64,000 nt of DNA from positions 31,468,096 to 31,532,095 of the forward strand of contig CM068543.1 in the NCBI GenBank assembly GCA_035048495.1. The letters are read 5' to 3'. Each line of letters opens with the position of its first letter. The stretch's first letter is position 1. Origin of the DNA: Euptelea pleiosperma. Taxonomy: Eukaryota > Streptophyta > Magnoliopsida > Ranunculales > Eupteleaceae. The position numbers and the translations under genes are program-made. Under the pieces are notes generated by a model. That model had not been told where the DNA came from, ran no database searches, and saw only the letters and a list, made by a program, of their open reading frames with translations. Below, piece by piece: positions 11,701 through 23,700 of the stretch.

Positions 11701-14700
11701 GATATGTACATAACATACACACCCAAAGATGCGAGGAGGATTAGTGAATAGAGGATAGCCAGGAACAAGGACTTGAATAGGAGACTGGAAATTGAGCACG
11801 CGAGATGGTATTCTGTTAGTCAAGTAGGCAGCCGTCAACACAGCATCCGACCAATAAGATTTGGGGACCTGAGAGCCAATCAAGAGAGACCGAGCTATCT
11901 CAGTCAAGTGCTACATTTTCCTTTCAGCTACACCATTCTGTTGAGGGGTGTAGCTGCAGGAATTTTGGTGACAAATCCCATGGTCAAAGAGGTAATGTTG
12001 AAGACCCCCAAACATATATTCTCCACCCTGGTCAGTGCGAAGAACCTTGATGGAGACACCATACTGGGTTTGGATCATCTTATGAAAACCCTGAAAGATG
12101 GAATGAACCTCATCTTTGGTTTTCATGAGATAGACCCATGTACACCTAGTATGATCATCAACAAAAGAAACAAAATAGCGGAAGCCAAAGATAGAAGTAG
12201 TGGGGCAAGGGCCCCATACATCAGAATGCACAATGTCAAAACAAGTAGAACTTCTATTACTTCTGGAAGGATAATTCGATCTACAATGCTTGGAGAGCTC
12301 ATAAGTCTCACAGTGTAAAGCCGAAAAAGAAACAGAAACAAACAAACTAGGAAATAAAAGTTTCAAATACTGAAAAGAGACATGCCCCAGACGGGCATGC
12401 CAGCTCAAAAGAACATCTATCCTACTACTACTACTACTACTAGCAGACGACTGTAGTGCTGTGGGCTCAGGAAGGCGTCCATCCAGAAGGTAGAGGCCAT
12501 GAGCTTCATGTCCAGTGCCAATCGTCCTCCTCGTCTCTAAGTCCTGAAAGACACAAGAAGTAGGAGAAAAAGTGACACTACAGTTTAGGGATTTAGTCAA
12601 AACACTAACAGAAAGTAGGTTAGAAGTAAATCTGGGAACATGCAAAACTGATGAAAGAAGCACTTGGGGAAAAGGAAGCATATTCCATTTCCCAGACACA
12701 GAAGATAAGGTGCCATCAGCTGTCTTCACCTTATCACGACCAGAACAGATGGAATAAGTAGAAAACAAAGAAGACAAGCCCGTCATGTGTTCTGAAGCCC
12801 CTGAATCAATGATCCAAGTGGGGCTGGATGATGGGAGGGACACATGATGAGCAAGTCTAGTATTACCTGACTGTGCAAAGGAGGTGGATGATGTGGCAGA
12901 TAGACCATCAAGCTGCTGAAGGAGGCATCGAAGGCCTGCATACTCTGTGGCTAAAAAACCACTAGGAGGAGCTAAAGGAAGAGGGCTCGCCAGGGCCTGT
13001 CCTATGGAAGGAGCAGAAGAATCCACACTGACTGTATGAGCACTGGAGGATGCTGGCTGGCTAGGACGCCCATGGAGCTTCCAACACTTGGCACGCACAT
13101 GCCCTAACTTGCCGCAGAAATCACACTTGGGCCTCTCTCTAGTCAGAGACTTCCCAGGAGAAGGTCCAATAGGAGCATAAGATGGAGCTGAGGTAGGCTG
13201 ATGAGATGGACCCCTCGAAGGCTGCTGTAACTGTTGAGGCTGATAAGCAGGAGAAGCTGCTAGCGCTGATCGCTCTAGAAGGGGATGCTTACTCTGAAGA
13301 GAGATCCTCCTACTCTCCTCACTCTGAAGATAGGCATACACCTCACTGAGATAGGGAAGATCCATCCTACTACTCAAAATCTGAACACGGGCAAGCTCAT
13401 AAGACGGATTGAGCCCAGCAAGGAAATCAAAGATCCGGCCCTTTTCTATATATCGACGAAAGGGAGCAACCTCTGATGGGTTGAGAGGCTGATAAGAGTA
13501 GTAATGATCAAGCTCCTCCCACAAGGTACGAAGAGCAGTGTAGTACTGAGAGAGAGACTTCTCCCCCTGCCGAAAGTGGGAGATAGTCTATTGCAGCTGA
13601 AATGCCCGTCCTGTGTTCTGCTGCTGTGAATAAGTCTTCTCAGTGATCTCCCAGACCTCTTGCGTTGTGCGCATAAATAAGAAACTCTCACTGATATTAG
13701 GCTCCATAGAGTTAAGGAGCCATGACATGACAGTAAGATCATCTGTCTGCCACTGTCGATAAGATGGATCGGTCTTGGGAGGCTCAACTGTATCTCCCGT
13801 AGTGTGACCCAACTTCCCACGGCCTCCAATAAACAACCGTGTTGCCTGAGCCCAGCACAAATAATTCTTGCCGTCTAGCTTTACTGATGTGATCTGTAAG
13901 CTAGGGTTCTCATAGGCCAAGTGATGCACCATAGGGCCTCCAATACCAGTGGAGGGAACATTAGTGCTCACATCTGACCCTGAAGGAGAAGGCAAGGAAG
14001 GCGGAGTAACCACGGGAGGTGAAGGGTCTGCCATGAAGGACTATCACTCAGAACAACCAAATAGGAGCGCCGGAATGTCACAAGCAAGCACCTGAGGGCC
14101 AGAACACGGCTAAAGGGCCACACCGAAGGCTATAAACACATCTGATGAAGTCCCAAAGAACACATAGACCTCAAGGATACAACACCCATCCAATATAAGT
14201 CATTAGAGGAGGTAACAGACCACCCGATAGGCCAAATAAGTCCAACTGAAAGCCCAAATTAGGTATAGATAGCAATAGGAAGAGTAAAACAACTCCCAAT
14301 ACCCTTCAATTAGCCATTGAGATACCTTAGGGGATAGATTAGTGGGTGTGGTACACTGCCGACATCCCAAAGAGTGCAAAAAAACGTACTGGCGGTAATA
14401 ACAAGGGGTATTTTTCGACCCCAAACCTTCAATCCTTCTCAGATCCACTAGAAAGTGGTATCATCATGAAGGTAACATTGTAGGGGATTGAAACGAAGCA
14501 ACAAATCCCCCCAAAAAACTCCTTAAGGGACTGATATTAAGGCTAGTATGAAAAACGAAATTTCTCGATTTTTTTAGAACGAGGAGCAAAAAACAGTCCA
14601 AATCAACCCAAAAAATTATCACAAAATCACTAAAAAATAGGATAAATCATACTCTTTCAAGTGGTGAAGTTTCAGGTTGAATTGGGAACTCTGTCCGTAC

Positions 14701-17700
14701 AGCTGTTGACGTCAGCCGTACGGCTTTGATGACGTCATCGTCTGCCTGGTTGATCTCCAGTCTGTCCTCTTGTAGAAAACACTAAGGTTGGCTCTGATAC
14801 CAAGTTGAATCGATGAATTAGGGTTAGAGTTAGGGTTAGGTTTAGGTTTGTGGAAGAGAGAAGAGAGGAGAGAAGAGAGAAGATGGATGTCTATTGTGCT
14901 TAGGTCACAATGACTCTATAAATCTTATTTATGTAAGTCCCAAGATACAAAAGACAATTATACCCCTCAAGGGGTATTTGCAGAACTACCCCCGATACAT
15001 ATAAAATACGTATTTCTACGTATATGATAACATAAACCGCAATGTTTGTTCTACACATAACATAAATAGCATCATTGAAAAACTTGTAACAAACCGAGTG
15101 ACAACAAATCTTTTGATTTCTCTTCCACTTGTGTGCATCCTCATGAAAGCTAACACATGTTCTTTGCAATACAAAAACCGAACAATATCTTTTGCATCAT
15201 CTATGACCTTTTTCCACTTTGGTAACTTGTCCAAATCTTCTAAAATAAGATATATATGCAATGAACTACATAATTTGTTTTGAACACGTGAGTCATCTCG
15301 ATTTTCAAATGAACCCCTATAGTCGTATAATTCGAGGTATTGTATGCAATGATTTGCACGACATTTTCTCTACCTACATGCTCATCAATTCCTATTTTAT
15401 AAATTCACAAATGAATTTTGCATCCTTAACCTTCCCCTCTGTAGATTCGGAATACAAAAATGTTGTGCCCATGCGAGAAGCCGCCAACAAATTTATGTGA
15501 TTTCTATGTCTGTTGTCCTGCCAACCATCAGATATTATAAAACACCATCTCTTTCCAAGATTTCCTCACCTCACTAACTCTGATACTTTTTTGCTTCGAT
15601 GTAGTCAACTATTTAGTTCTCACCATTTCACTACGTAGAGGCATATAACCAAGACCATGACTAGAAACTGCTTGCATAGCACGTAAAAACTCTAGAGACC
15701 TCAAAACATTGAATGTTATGTTGTTGACAACAAACATTCTAGAGATTTTAAGATCCGCTTTCTCATCTTTTTTCCCAAGCGCTGTATCTAATGTTTGTTG
15801 TTGACCAGCCTTCCCCATGCACATGACCCCAATGGCTTGAAATTCCAAACTTGAACTACCAACAGAAGGGTTGTTTCCTACTGATCCCTTCATAAATTCA
15901 TCAACGGTTCTCCTCCTTTCTTCCTATTAAGTTCTTCTACAATAAATCGTGCAAGTTGCACTATCGATTAAGGTGCACTATTACACGTCTGTATATCTTT
16001 ATTTGTTATCCTCCCTAAATGACTTTATTCTTGTAATTGTGCAATTATATTACTAAACAATAATTACACTTTAATTTATTCCGACATTTATGACATGATT
16101 CCGCATTTGATCTTTACCCTTCGGCATCTTATATTCTTCTGTTCTGCATAATATATAAGATTACAATACAAACATCAACATTCAACATTCAACACAAGCA
16201 TATAACAATTAACAAGTTAACACTTCACATTTTACCACTAAGAAAGTTGAATAATCATATAGGAAGAAAATAACAATAACGTAACATTAGCATACAACAA
16301 TTAACAAATTAAAATTCCTAATCTTGTATAAAATTTCAAATAGATTCATGTAACATTCGTAAAAAAAAAACAGGGCGTGGTCATGACTCATGAAATAGAA
16401 GGGAAGAAGAACATATGAAGAAGATTAAAAAAATAGATGAAAAGAAGAAGAAAAAAGAGAAGAGAAAGAAGAAAATGGAAAAAGAGAGGAAAAGAAGAAA
16501 GTAAAAAGAGGAGAAAAAGAAGAAAAACGGAGAAGAGAAAAAAGAAAAAACAAAGAAAATGAAAAAAAAAAAAAAAAAAAATCTTACCGTAGAGTGCCGG
16601 AGGTTGTCGAAGGTCGCCGGACTGATGCAATGTCGGAGGGAGGTCACTGGATTGGTTGGAAGTCGGAGGGGGAGGGGGCTTCGTCTTCTTCCACTTCGGT
16701 TTACCCGGTAAGCCAAAACGAAAACACGTGTGGGGGAGTTTTGCGTACTAGAAATCCCCCCCCCCCCCCTCTTATGCATTCGAAAAGCGACATCAGAAGG
16801 GGAAAAAAAGGGGGTCGCAGCCGGGCTCGTCGAGTTTTTGATTAATTGGGATTTTGGCGATTGATTCGTGAATTTGAAAAATAGCCGATTTTTGTGACTA
16901 AGGATAAGATGATCTAGAAAAATAAAAGGAGTCGAGGGAAAACCAATATCCATAAGAGGAGATGAAAAATATTGAGTGTCCTCTAAATATGTAACATCCA
17001 TGGAGACATAAAATGCCTACGGATAGGATCAAAACTCCAATAGCCTGTGTTGTGTGTAATACCCATCAAAGACATTTTATGGAGCAGTCATCCAACTTAT
17101 GTACAGTGGGACTCATGTTCTATACAAAGCATGTGCAACCAAAATTGTAGCTTTGCATTTACCTTCTCTCTAGTCTTGTTAACTAATATAGTAATATTAT
17201 GTCATCTACAAATATTATGTCATCTACAAATATACTGGATATGAGCAATTACTTCATCTATAAGTAAAGCCTGATCCTTGGTATAAGTCCATTGTGACAG
17301 GAATCTCACTTGTCTCCTTACCAGTTGTTGTCACCTAGCCCCTGCTCCCTCATACGTGTCCTTAATGATGTCAATGTAACCATTGGGATTCCCTTTTTTC
17401 CAATGCCCATCAAATTAACTCTTTAAGAACTGTATCCTATGCTTTGTCTAAGTCAATAATGACAATATAAAAGATTATCCCCTTTTTCTCTAAACTTTTC
17501 CATCACTCTTCTTAAGAAGAAGATTGCCTAAGTGGTTGACCTCTCTCAGAAAACTTATTTCTAAAATCCTTCTCGAATAAAACTTTTTTAGCAATTAGGA
17601 GAACCCAAACTTATTGGTAAGATTCTTTCCCACTTGATTTTTGCAATTCAGTATTCGATGGCCCTTTAGGTGTTTAACATGATGATTTTCTAATTTAATA

Positions 17701-20700
17701 GAAACTCCATATGATTTTATGGACATTGTCTAGCATGATTCTTCTTACGATTACCGATCGAAAAAAGGAAAAAAAAGTTCTTAGGATTAGTGTCCAAAGT
17801 AAATCGAAAAATAAGAATAACACCAACTGAATTGATTATAGCTATTGACCATAGAAAAGCTTTGCGTTGAAAAATGGTTAACCTGATATACTCAAATGTA
17901 ATCAATCTTCCAGACTAACACACCTCTGGCTGAGTTTCTGTATTAACGTGTTTATCACAGCGAATGCCTCGAAAGAACAATTCTCCACCAGAAAATTGCT
18001 TACCCAAGCACACATTTAAAGTGACTTCCGAGTCATCCACATGGAAGCCTACAAATGCAAAGTTGTTGAGAGTTAGAAAAAGATAACAGGGCACCAACTT
18101 ACATTCATATCATTGAAAAAAAAAAGATAGCCACAAACAAAAATAGAATTTGAAAATAAATAAAGAAGAAGAAGAAGAAGAAGTTGCATTTCTCCAGGAA
18201 ACATTAAAAGAAAAACATGAACAGGGAGAAAGCAAAAGGCACAAGCACTACTCGAATGTGGATCATCATCCATCAAAAAGTGCACATAAAATTGATAATG
18301 ATTAGGACATGTTAGGAAACAGATGATAAATCAGCCTATGGGATGATAGAACCTACAGTTTGACATTCATTCAAGATCCATACACAGGGCCATGAACAAA
18401 CTTTAATGCGAGACAATGCATTGAAACAACATAACTCTTTTCATTCCGTAATTGAGAGAAAAAGTTCTGAAAAGATACACCTTTTAATCATAGGCAAAGA
18501 GTTGATCTCCAAATATCGATTAGGAAAAAACAGTAATCAAAGTTAATCACATTGATTTCACACAAAAAAACATATATATAGTCAAAGTTTAGGTCTTAGG
18601 TGCTGCTAATCCAGCTCAAGAAAGGAAGATAAACTTGATAAAGTTGGAAAGAATTGCAGAAAAGGCCTAATGTAGACATAGCTCCTATAACAGAAGGCTA
18701 AGTATTTGAAGGTAGTTTACCCACTTTACAAACCAAGCCACCGGCAAGATCCTCCAAGTTTTCCACATCACCCACTCTAATGACTTTGCCTTTTCCAAGG
18801 TTAAACGAAGCCCAGAGACTGTTACATATACGTATTTTACATTTCATACACGTATTTTACATGTAAAGGGTAGTTCTGTAATATACCTCTCTATATAAGG
18901 GGTATACTTGTCTTTGTAATGTTTTTTCATATAAATAAGAATTATGGAATCATGTGATGTACACATGACATCATTTCCTTCTCTCCTTCTCTAACTTTGG
19001 AACCCTAAAACCCAAACCTAATCCTAGAAGCTATTTCAACTTGGAATCAGAGCCATCAGAGACACCAGCAGAGGATATTGCATGGATATCTAGCCGGAGT
19101 GTTGATGTCATCAGTACCGTACGGCTAATTTCAGCAGCCGTACAGCCACACAGATCTCGAGGCCTGGGTAGATTCCTATTTTTAGAGATTTATGGTGATT
19201 TTTCATGAAATTTTTGGAGTCTCTATGATGGTGTTTTAGTCCTTCTTTACCTGAAAATCATGAATATTAGTTTTTCACTTTTTTGCTTTGCCCAACTTGG
19301 AAAGAGTTTCTTACCTTAGTTTGTTGCTTGGATCTGACCCTTTACAATCTTATGAACCCATTGAATCCATCCTTATGCATTTCCATGGAGTTTTGAGTGT
19401 TTGGTGAAGAAAAACAACCCCTAAAGTTACTGTCGGCTTCTTTTTTAGCCATATTGGGCTGTGCAATGGGTATAAACCCTGTTGGAATGCTGACATATGA
19501 TCCTTGTCAGTGTTGTACTTGCATTTGCATCTCCTTTGTTTCTTGCTGCTTTGTGAGATGATATGTCTTCCCGGATGCTTCGCGAACCATTGTGTGGGAT
19601 TTTTTGGAGCCAATCTTGGGTTGCAAACCCCCGGAGTGCTTGTTAGTAGCCTTCTTTGTGTGTTGCAGCCCTTTTTTCCAGTTGTTTTCTTCTTTGAGTA
19701 GCTATGCCTGCTGGAGGGAACCCTGGAGAGTCCACAAGGAGCACGGATGCCACTTCCAGCAGTGTCGGATGGCCTGTGGTGCATCACGTCGGGCTTGAGA
19801 ACCTTACAGATTACTATCGTGAAGTTGGATGGCAAAAATTATTTGGAATGGTCCCAGCAGCCAGGATGTTTATAGGTGACCGTGGGAAGATGGGTCATAT
19901 TACAGGTCGTGATGTTGAACCTGTGTCGCCCGAAGATCCCCTGTATGAGAAGTGGGAGATTGAGAACCTCACCGTTATGTCGTGGCTCATCAACTCCATG
20001 CAACCTCATATCAGTCGTGGCTTCATGTTCTTGCGAACTTCCGACGAGGTGTGGGAAATTGCTCGCAAGACATACTCTCAGCAACAGAACATCGGCCGGG
20101 CCTTCCAGTTTAAACAGAACATCTCTCACCTTCAACAGGATGAGAAGTCTCTTTCTGATTACTTTGCAACTCTTTGGAGCATGAGGGAGGAGTTGGATTA
20201 CTATCACGCCTTCCTCCCAATTGGTTCAAAGAACATTACCAGTTATCAGAAGTATGTGGAAAAGAGTCGGATCTTTGAGTCCCTTTCAGGGCTCAATTCT
20301 GAGTATGAGTTGGCCAGGGTTCAGAAATTGAGCAACCATGTTCCCTGCCATCTCTCAAGGTGTATTCCTATGTTCAGAGTGAAGAGAGTCGACGAAGTGC
20401 TATGGCACCGAATCCTCCTACCGAGCGATTAGCGCTTGCTACATCCTCCCCGACACTTGATCGTTCCTCTACTGCTACTTCCGCATCACGGTTTCAGCGC
20501 TTCTAGAAGCCCAAGTCCTTTCAGCCTCCTACTTCCAGCCAGCCGTATACTCATTCCACTACTGGGAAGTCCTCTTCCAGGGAGAGGCCCAAGTGTGACC
20601 ACTATGGTCGTCTTGGGCATGTGAAGGACAAGTGTTGGATCTTACACGGCAAGCCTCCTCGTTCTAGCCATCTAGGTTTCTCTACTGCTCATTTTACGAG

Positions 20701-23700
20701 CATGGATATTTTTGAGACTCTTCCCCGCTCACTTGCACAGTTAGATGGCCCCTCTGCCACGTCGTTTACCTCCTTCGCGCAGTCAGGTACCATTAGTACT
20801 GCTCATCATGTGTCTACCCTACCCAGTCACACCTAGATCATTGATTTAGAAGCCTCGGAGCACATAACGGGTGTCTTCCTTGTTTTTCACTTATTCCATT
20901 TGTTCTGCTCGAGATAAGGTTATGATTGCTGATGGGACTTTATCTTGTGTCTGGGAAGGGGAATGTCCTTCTTTCTTCCCAACTACCTTTATCTTTCGTC
21001 TTACATGTGCCTAAATTTACTTCCAACCTTTTATTTGTTAGTGCTCCCACTCAGAAATTGAACTACAGTGTGACCTTCTTCCCCTCGACTTGTGTCTTTC
21101 AGGACCTAGAGACAAGGAGGAGGATTGGCACTGGGCGTGAGGCTGATGGCCTGTATTTTCTGGATGGACGACCTCCTGAGCCCACAGCACTGTAGTCACG
21201 TAGTAGTAGTGGCAGTAGTGTGTGAAGTCTGTCTTATGTTGACATGCCCGGCTAGGGCATGTCTCTTTTCAATACTGGAAAGTTTTATTTCCTGCTTTAT
21301 TTGTTTTTGTTTCTTTGTCTGATCTGCATTGTGAGACTTGTGAGCTCTCCAAACATTGTCGTACTACATCCCCTTCTAGAGGTAATCGATGTTTAGTTTC
21401 TTTTGACATTGTGCACTCTGATGTGTAGGGACCTGCCCCTGTTACTTCCATTTTTAGTTTTCGCTATTTTGTTACCTTTGTAGATGATTATTCTCAGTGT
21501 ACATGGGTCTGTCTCATGAAAAACAAATATGAGGTTTCTGTTATCTTATACGTATTTTAGTCGTAAAGGATAGTTTTGTAAATACCCCTTGGTATTAGGG
21601 GTATACTTGTCTTGTAAATGTTCTCTCCATATAAATAAGATTTATGGAGTCATGCGACCTATGCACATGACATCCTTCTCTCTTCTCTCTTAGCATCTCT
21701 AAGCCTAACCCTAACCTTAATCACCATTGCAACTTGGCATCAGAGCTAGCAATCAAGATTAACAGCCAAAGAAGAACGTCGGAGTAGTGCTAATGCTTCA
21801 TCGTACCGTACGGTTGACGTCATAGGCCGTCTGTACACGCATCTTGAGGTCTATCGAAAACTTCTCCCTAGTAGATCTTGATTTTTTAGGATTTTTGTGA
21901 TTTTTTGGGAATTTTTTGGAGACTTCTTGATGGTTTTAAGACCTTTCTCCTTCGCAAAATCGTGTCAATTAATTTTTCGAACAAGCCACAAATCCATTCG
22001 ATTGGGGGTTTTATGTTTGGGGTTTGTTGTTCATTTTTGATCCCCTACAACCCTAGGAACCTCCCGAATCCATCCATGTGTGATTCCATGGAGGATTAAA
22101 GAGTTGGTGAAGAGAACTTCACCTTTTAGTTACCGTCAACCTCTCTTTTGCCCTTTATTGGGCTACTACCACGGTCAGCATCTCCCCATTTGCTATTACA
22201 GCTTTCGTATGATGTTTTTGAACCTCCTTGGTGCTAGATCTACAATAGTGGATGCAGATCGAGCCTCTATGTTTTTGCTTGGCCGTTGTATAGCTCTCTT
22301 TAGGGCTGTTTTTGGGTAATTTGTGCTACCTCAAGCTTCCACAGTATGTTAGTTGGGCTAGTGTGCATATACAAACCCCTCCTTGTTCATTGATTCTCTG
22401 TTGATTAGCGATGACTACACCGGAACCTATCCCAGATATTCTCTCAAGGTCCAATATGAGCACGGAAGCCACTTCCAGAGAAGTTGGAGGGCCTATGGTG
22501 CAGCAGTTGATCTATGAGAACCCCGGGTTGCAGATTACCTCCGGGAAGCTCAATGGGACGAATTATTTGGAATGGGCTAGAGCTGCCCAATTGTTTATTG
22601 GAGGTCGTGGGAAAATGGGACATTGCACATGATGCACTCCTGAACCGATTAAGGATGATCCCATGTTTGAAAAATGGAAAACCGAGAACCTCACAATCCA
22701 ATGTTGGCTTCTTAAATCCATGGAGCCTCACATCAGTCGGGGTTTCCTCTTCATGCGTACAACCCAAGATGTTTGGAAAACTGCTAAGAAAACCTACTCC
22801 CAACAACAGAACGTTGGTAGAGCTTACCAGTTGAAGCAAAGTATTTCCCATCTCCGCTAAGATGACAAGTCTCTCTCTGACTACTTTGCGACGCTTTAGA
22901 ATATGTAAAAGGAGTTGGATTATTACTATTCCTATCATCATCCTACCCTAGAGTAAGTGATCAAGTACCGGAAGCATGTTGAGGAGGGTTGGATATTTGA
23001 GTTCCTCTCAGGACTCAATCATTCTTATGAGTTGGTTAGGATTCAGATCCTCAGCAGCCGGATGTCTCTGCCTACCATCAGTGAGGTCTACTCGTATGTG
23101 CAAAGTGAGGAGAGCAGCCGCCTATCTCTCTAGGATGAGTCCCCGGTTCACGAGCGATCATCGCTTGTGGTTGAAATAGTCTTCTAGGGTTAGGGTTTCA
23201 AAGATGCAAGAAGAAGAGAGAGAGAAGATAGAGAAGAGAGAAAAGATCCCAAAGCTATTATTTCTATGAAGGCCATTACAAAGATAAAAATACCCCTCAC
23301 TATGAGGTATTACAAAACTACCCTTTACATGTAAAATACGTATAAATATGTATATGATAATACTCCCCCTCAAGTTGGTGCAAGGATATCTCGTATGCCC
23401 AACTTGCTAAGACGCTGGTGAAGTTACCAACTAAGGAATCCTTTGGTAAATACATCAGCAACTTGCTCATCTGTCTGCACAAAAGGAGTGCACACCTCCC
23501 CGAAAACAATCTTCTCTCTGATGAAGTGGCAATCCAATTCAATATGTGATTTTCTTAGATCTTCTTCATTAATTACCGATTTAAAGGCCTTATTTCCTAT
23601 TTTAAAGGCAATAATTAAGATTCTCTTCTAATGGGAGATTATGGAGAGAGATATAGATAAGATTTCATAGAATTTTTCTAGAGTTTTTCCAAAATAACCT

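Larger units (their letters stand above)
9332..15032 (-). mobile_element. Near full-length Ty1/copia retrotransposon, family A, inside hAT right arm
   Basis: Minus-strand element: 5' LTR 14803-15032, primer site 14791-14802 (TGGTATCAGAGC, initiator-Met type), gag-pol 14034-9570, polypurine tract 9563-9573, 3' LTR 9332-9562. The LTRs differ at about six sites over 230 bp by eye, so the insertion is fairly young. The flanks read GTTTA on one side and CTTTA on the other, compatible with a 5-bp target duplication with one mismatch. Domain order gag-PR-INT-RT-RH is the copia order. Three TAG stops, one single-base shift and one 35-bp duplication inactivate pol. Confidence 0.93.
4081..16901. mobile_element. 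Giant inverted pair (foldback) of hAT-type elements
   Basis: Left arm 4081-8704 (plus) and right arm 8725-16901 (minus) are inverted copies around a 20-nt spacer at 8705-8724. Outer ends share AGTCACAAAAATCG (4081) with its complement at 16886-16899; inner ends share ATGTTCARGTGATT. Without the copia insertion in each arm, the arms are about 2.3 and 2.5 kb. Both encode pieces of a hAT transposase with a DUF659-like region: RMFVINNITFNVLRSLEFLR, AVHCIDLILKDLDKL, VKVLR or IKVLR followed by YKAMDRVKEAIS, and PLQVAAALLNPHLHYD. Every frame is broken, so no active transposase is made. Confidence 0.75.

Noticed and set aside
16381..17001. 206-codon minus frame ending in Phe-rich sequence
   Set aside because: It crosses from a copia linker fragment into the hAT end and an A-rich expansion; it is a composite of unrelated pieces.
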